A DNA stretch of 15,843 bases, taken from NCBI GenBank assembly GCA_009777435.1, contig WRLW01000008.1, positions 1 through 15,843 on the forward strand, written 5' to 3'. This DNA is from Oscillospiraceae bacterium. GTDB lineage: Bacteria; Bacillota; Clostridia; Oscillospirales; UBA929. Of the stretch, positions 13,231 to 15,843 are shown piece after piece. The stretch's first letter is position 1, and every line of letters begins with the position of its first letter. The position numbers were made by a program, and so were the translations under genes. The notes under the pieces are model-generated. The model saw only the letters and a program-made list of their open reading frames with translations, did no database searches and had not been told where the DNA came from.

Positions 13231-13341
13231 CAGATAAACGACACCGATAATAGCAAAGCGGTCGAAAGGCCGTGACGCAAAGCTAAAGGGTCTAACCCGC
13301 GAGAGCGGCATGACAGCCAGTTGCCGAAAGACGTTTATTTG
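13231..13341 (+). ncRNA. Cyclic di-GMP-I riboswitch (GEMM-I)
   Basis: The aptamer core at 13252-13326 has the class hallmarks: AGCAAAGC, a GUCGAAAGGC tetraloop hairpin, GUGACGCAAAGC, AAGGGUCUAA, a second stem CCGCGAGAGCGG, and UGACAGCCAGUUGCCG. The outer helix pairs CAGATAAACG (13231-13240) with CGTTTATTTG (13332-13341), one G-U. Such RNAs bind the second messenger c-di-GMP and control the downstream transcript, typically for surface, motility or attachment functions. The next gene downstream is thrS, 180 bp on, but a hairpin and an independent promoter lie between. Confidence 0.93.
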
Positions 13342-13405
13342 CGTTTGCCCCAATTTAATATGCTTCCCCATTTTACCCCCTCATTCTTCCATACCCATCT
13401 TATTG
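13342..13405 (+). other. C-rich, G-poor linker downstream of the riboswitch
   Basis: This stretch has several C blocks (GCCCCA, TTCCCCA, ACCCCCT, ACCCA) and almost no G, and would stay single-stranded. C-rich loops of this kind are found in Firmicute small RNAs that pair with Shine-Dalgarno sequences. No ribosome binding site or supported gene is present. Confidence 0.45.
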
Positions 13406-13447
13406 CAGACAGGAAACACGGCCCTACCCCGCCGTGTTTCCTGTCTG
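13406..13447 (+). terminator. Perfect 17-bp hairpin ending the riboswitch transcript
   Basis: CAGACAGGAAACACGGC (13406-13422) pairs perfectly with GCCGTGTTTCCTGTCTG (13431-13447) around an 8-nt loop. The tail TCTCACATT is only mildly T-rich, so termination efficiency is uncertain. It is the expected expression platform, or the end of a small RNA. Confidence 0.6.
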
Positions 13448-13468
13448 TCTCACATTACGCTTAGACGC

Positions 13469-13497
13469 TTGCCAAGCGCGGCTTTTATGTGTATAAT
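13469..13497 (+). promoter_or_regulatory. Promoter of thrS
   Basis: TTGCCA (13469-13474) and TATAAT (13492-13497) are 17 bp apart. The start near 13504 falls next to the AAAGGAG ribosome site at 13505-13511, so the leader is only about 17 nt and leaves no room for a T-box. Confidence 0.8.
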
Positions 13498-13520
13498 GCA
13501 CAGCAAAGGAGTGACACCAT

Positions 13521-15245
13521 ATGAACGAGCGCCAACTCGACTTGCAGACCCTGCGTCATTCGGCCGCGCACATTATGGCCCAAGCCGTGCTTCGGCTGTT
13601 CCCGGACGCCAAGACGGCCATAGGCCCGGCCATCGAAAACGGTTTTTATTATGATTTTGATTTCGTGTCCCCCATAAGCGAAACGCATCTTGAGGCCATT
13701 GAAGCCGAGATGAAGAAGATAGTCAAGGAGCGTTACCGCGTAGAGCGCATTGAGGTCAGCCGCGAACAGGCGCTTCAGATGACGGCCGGACAGCCCTATA
13801 AGACCGAGCTGATAAGCGAGCTGCCCGAGGACGCCGTGATATCGTTTTACAAGCAGGGCGAGTTTACCGACCTGTGCGCGGGGCCTCACACAGACCACAC
13901 CGGGCGCGTAAAGGCATATAAGCTGCTTTCGGTCACGGGCGCTTATTGGCGCGGCGATTCGGATAACAAGATGCTGACGCGTATCTACGGCACGGCCTTT
14001 GAGTCGCGGGAGGAGTTAGACGCGCACCTCGCGCGGCTTGAGGAGGCCAAGAAGCGCGACCACCGCCGTTTGGGCCGCGAGCTTGACCTATACGACATCT
14101 ATGAGGAAGGCCCGGGCTTCCCGTTTTTCCTGCCCAAGGGCATGATACTGCGCAACCTTATCGAGGGGTACTATCACGAAAAGCACGAGAAGGCCGGCTA
14201 TCAGGAAATCCGCACGCCCATAATCCTCAACGAGGAGCTTTGGCGCCGCTCCGGCCACTGGAACCACTACAGAAGCAATATGTACTTTACAAAGGTAGAC
14301 GAGGCGGACTACGCCGTAAAGCCCATGAACTGTCCGGGCGGGCTGCTGGTCTATAAGCGGAAAATGCACTCTTACCGGGATCTGCCGCAGCGGATAGCGG
14401 AGCTGGGGCTTGTACACCGCCACGAGCTTTCGGGTACGCTGCACGGGCTGATGCGCGTCCGGTGCTTCACTCAGGACGACGCTCATATCTTTATGACGCC
14501 CGACCAGATCGAGGATGAGCTGCTGGGCGTGATAACCCTGATCGACGACTTGTACAAGACCTTTGGGTTTGAGTATTCGGTTGAGCTGTCAACACGACCG
14601 GAAAAATTCATGGGCGAAATCGAAACATGGGACATGGCCGAGGCCAAGCTCGAAGCGGCTCTGAAGCGCTCCGGGATGGAATACAAGGTCAATCCCGGCG
14701 ACGGCGCGTTCTATGGCCCTAAAATCGACTTCCATCTGCGCGACAGCCTGAGCCGCACATGGCAATGCGGTACGATACAGCTTGACTTCCAGATGCCGGA
14801 GCGCTTCGAGCTTGAATATGTCGGGCAGGACGGGGGACGCCACCGCCCGGTTATGATACACCGCGCGGCGCTCGGGTCGATAGAGCGGTTCATCGCCATT
14901 CTGACCGAGCATACCGCCGGCGCGTTCCCGCTGTGGCTTTCGCCTGTGCAGGCAATCGTGCTGCCGCTGACGGACAGGCATCACGACAGGGCGCGCGAGG
15001 TGCGCGGCGAGCTGGCCGGCATGGGCTTCCGCACGGAGCTTGACGCGCGCGGCGAGAAAATCGGCTACAAGATACGCGAGGCGCAGAACTGCAAAATCCC
15101 GTATATGCTTATTATTGGCGACAAGGAGTCCGAAAACGGCACGGTCTCGGTGCGCTGCCGCAGGCAGGGCGACATCGGCGTTATGACGGTGGACGGCTTC
15201 GCCGCGCTTATGCGCCAAAAGGTTGACGCGAAGGCTATAGACTGA
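13521..15245 (+). CDS. thrS: Threonyl-tRNA synthetase without the TGS domain
   Basis: This 574-residue class II synthetase charges tRNA-Thr in the cytoplasm. The sequence opens directly in the editing domain (LRHSAAHIMAQAV, HxxxH at 13-17; CAGPH at 119-123), so the N-terminal TGS domain of the long form, about 60 residues, is absent. The catalytic domain follows with MNCPGG (Cys271), RHELSG, FTQDDAHIF (His322) and VMIHRAALGSIERF, giving the zinc ligands and class II motifs. The anticodon-binding domain begins near PLWLSPVQAIVLPL. AAAGGAG lies 9 nt before the start. The gene has its own promoter downstream of the c-di-GMP riboswitch hairpin, and is followed after 14 bp by the acetolactate synthase gene, probably co-transcribed. 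Confidence 0.97.
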   Translation: MNERQLDLQTLRHSAAHIMAQAVLRLFPDAKTAIGPAIENGFYYDFDFVSPISETHLEAIEAEMKKIVKERYRVERIEVSREQALQMTAGQPYKTELISELPEDAVISFYKQGEFTDLCAGPHTDHTGRVKAYKLLSVTGAYWRGDSDNKMLTRIYGTAFESREELDAHLARLEEAKKRDHRRLGRELDLYDIYEEGPGFPFFLPKGMILRNLIEGYYHEKHEKAGYQEIRTPIILNEELWRRSGHWNHYRSNMYFTKVDEADYAVKPMNCPGGLLVYKRKMHSYRDLPQRIAELGLVHRHELSGTLHGLMRVRCFTQDDAHIFMTPDQIEDELLGVITLIDDLYKTFGFEYSVELSTRPEKFMGEIETWDMAEAKLEAALKRSGMEYKVNPGDGAFYGPKIDFHLRDSLSRTWQCGTIQLDFQMPERFELEYVGQDGGRHRPVMIHRAALGSIERFIAILTEHTAGAFPLWLSPVQAIVLPLTDRHHDRAREVRGELAGMGFRTELDARGEKIGYKIREAQNCKIPYMLIIGDKESENGTVSVRCRRQGDIGVMTVDGFAALMRQKVDAKAID

Positions 15246-15259
15246 AAGGGCAAACCGCT

Positions 15260-15843
15260 ATGAGAATGACCGGCGCGCAAGCGCTTGTACAGGCCTTGAT
15301 AGAGCAGGGGGCCGATATCGTGTTCGGCTTTCCGGGCGGATATGTGCTGAATATCTTCGACGCGCTTTACGAGCGTTCCTCGGAGATACGGCTTATCATA
15401 CCCGCTCACGAGCAGGGCGGCGCGCACGCCGCCGACGGTTACGCGCGCGCCGGCGGGCGCACCGGGGTCATGATAGCCACCTCCGGCCCCGGCGCGACCA
15501 ACCTCGTTACAGGAATCGCCAACGCTTATATGGACTCAATACCGCTGGTAGCCATAACCGGAAACGTGCCGCTCAAGCCTCTTAACATGATGGGCCGCGA
15601 CTCGTTTCAGGAAATAGACATCTGCGGCGTGACCATGCCTATAACCAAACACAATTTTCTGGTGCAGGACGCCGAAAGCTTGGCCGATACTGTGCGCGAG
15701 GCTTTTGTCATCGCGAATTCCGGCAGACCCGGCCCCGTGCTGATAGACATTCCCAAGGACGTGACCTCCGACGTTTTTGAATACGCAAGCCCCGGCAGAT
15801 TCGCCAAGCGCGCGCAGAAAGCGCCGTCCGAACACACGCTGCG
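15260..15843 (+). CDS. ilvB: Acetolactate synthase large subunit (3' truncated by window)
   Basis: The frame starts at ATG 15260 with GAAAGGG about 9 nt upstream and runs off the right edge after 194 complete codons. It has the TPP-enzyme N-terminal domain: GADIVFGFPGGYVLNIFDAL, HEQGGAHAADGYARAGG (Glu51 activates TPP), SGPGATNLVTGIANAYMDSIP, FQEIDICGVTMPITKHNFLV and GRPGPVLIDIPKDV. This matches biosynthetic acetolactate synthases that condense pyruvate in valine, leucine and isoleucine synthesis, usually with a small regulatory subunit IlvN. Fermentative ALS is less likely because of the PITKHN and IDIPKDV motifs. Being 14 bp behind thrS suggests one transcript. Threonine is the precursor of isoleucine, so the pairing is metabolically sensible, although that is inference. 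Confidence 0.92.
   Translation, partial: MRMTGAQALVQALIEQGADIVFGFPGGYVLNIFDALYERSSEIRLIIPAHEQGGAHAADGYARAGGRTGVMIATSGPGATNLVTGIANAYMDSIPLVAITGNVPLKPLNMMGRDSFQEIDICGVTMPITKHNFLVQDAESLADTVREAFVIANSGRPGPVLIDIPKDVTSDVFEYASPGRFAKRAQKAPSEHTL

Noticed and set aside
13350..13520. T-box leader for thrS
   Set aside because: No GGTGG-type T-box motif, AGTA or specifier hairpin is visible, and the consensus promoter is only about 24 bp from the start codon.
13310..13654. 114-residue frame starting inside the c-di-GMP aptamer
   Set aside because: Its ATG is part of the conserved aptamer (UGACAGCCAG), it passes through the hairpin and it overlaps thrS.

Overview
The window looks like a piece of a fairly GC-rich anaerobic Firmicute, probably a gut-type clostridium (Oscillospiraceae/Christensenellales-like). 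The evidence is strong GGAGG-type ribosome binding sites, a clostridial-style GEMM-I c-di-GMP riboswitch, split transketolase subunits, a cellobiose 2-epimerase/mannosylglucose phosphorylase pair, and DUF1062 and DUF1893 genes. The taxon is an inference. There are no rRNA, tRNA, CRISPR or transposase genes.

Layout. Positions 1-174 hold the end of an unidentified membrane-type protein. A nested inverted-repeat (MITE-like) element at about 201-461 separates it from a MORN-repeat lipoprotein (521-1309). An O-antigen ligase/Wzy-like membrane protein (1374-3041) and a PglC-type initiating sugar phosphate transferase (3057-3641) follow, forming a small surface-glycan cassette. Convergent to them, on the minus strand, is a tight four-gene operon read from 8138 down to 3661: a duplicated DUF1538 membrane protein, a tandem PII-like protein, cellobiose 2-epimerase and 4-O-beta-D-mannosyl-D-glucose phosphorylase. 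The last two are the known cytoplasmic route from beta-1,4-mannobiose to mannose 1-phosphate plus glucose. The first two look like a membrane protein with its PII-type regulator. Their joining in one coupled operon is the most interesting protein-level observation.

Next comes a DUF1062 gene (8341-8898, minus). It is preceded by about 330 nt holding a consensus sigma-70 promoter with a palindromic operator, a folded RNA domain closed by a 9-bp stem, and an intrinsic terminator. This looks like an unrecognised attenuator, riboswitch or small RNA. Divergent from it are the two transketolase subunit genes (9340-11117), which end at a clear terminator. A lipoprotein serpin (11282-12550) and a convergent DUF1893 gene (12577-13014, minus) follow.

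The intergenic stretch 13015-13520 has its own promoter, a well-conserved c-di-GMP-I riboswitch, a C-rich and G-poor linker and a perfect 17-bp hairpin. A separate consensus promoter then serves thrS (13521-15245), which lacks the TGS domain. The riboswitch therefore has no obvious target gene and may make a c-di-GMP-controlled small RNA. The window ends inside an acetolactate synthase large subunit gene just downstream of thrS.
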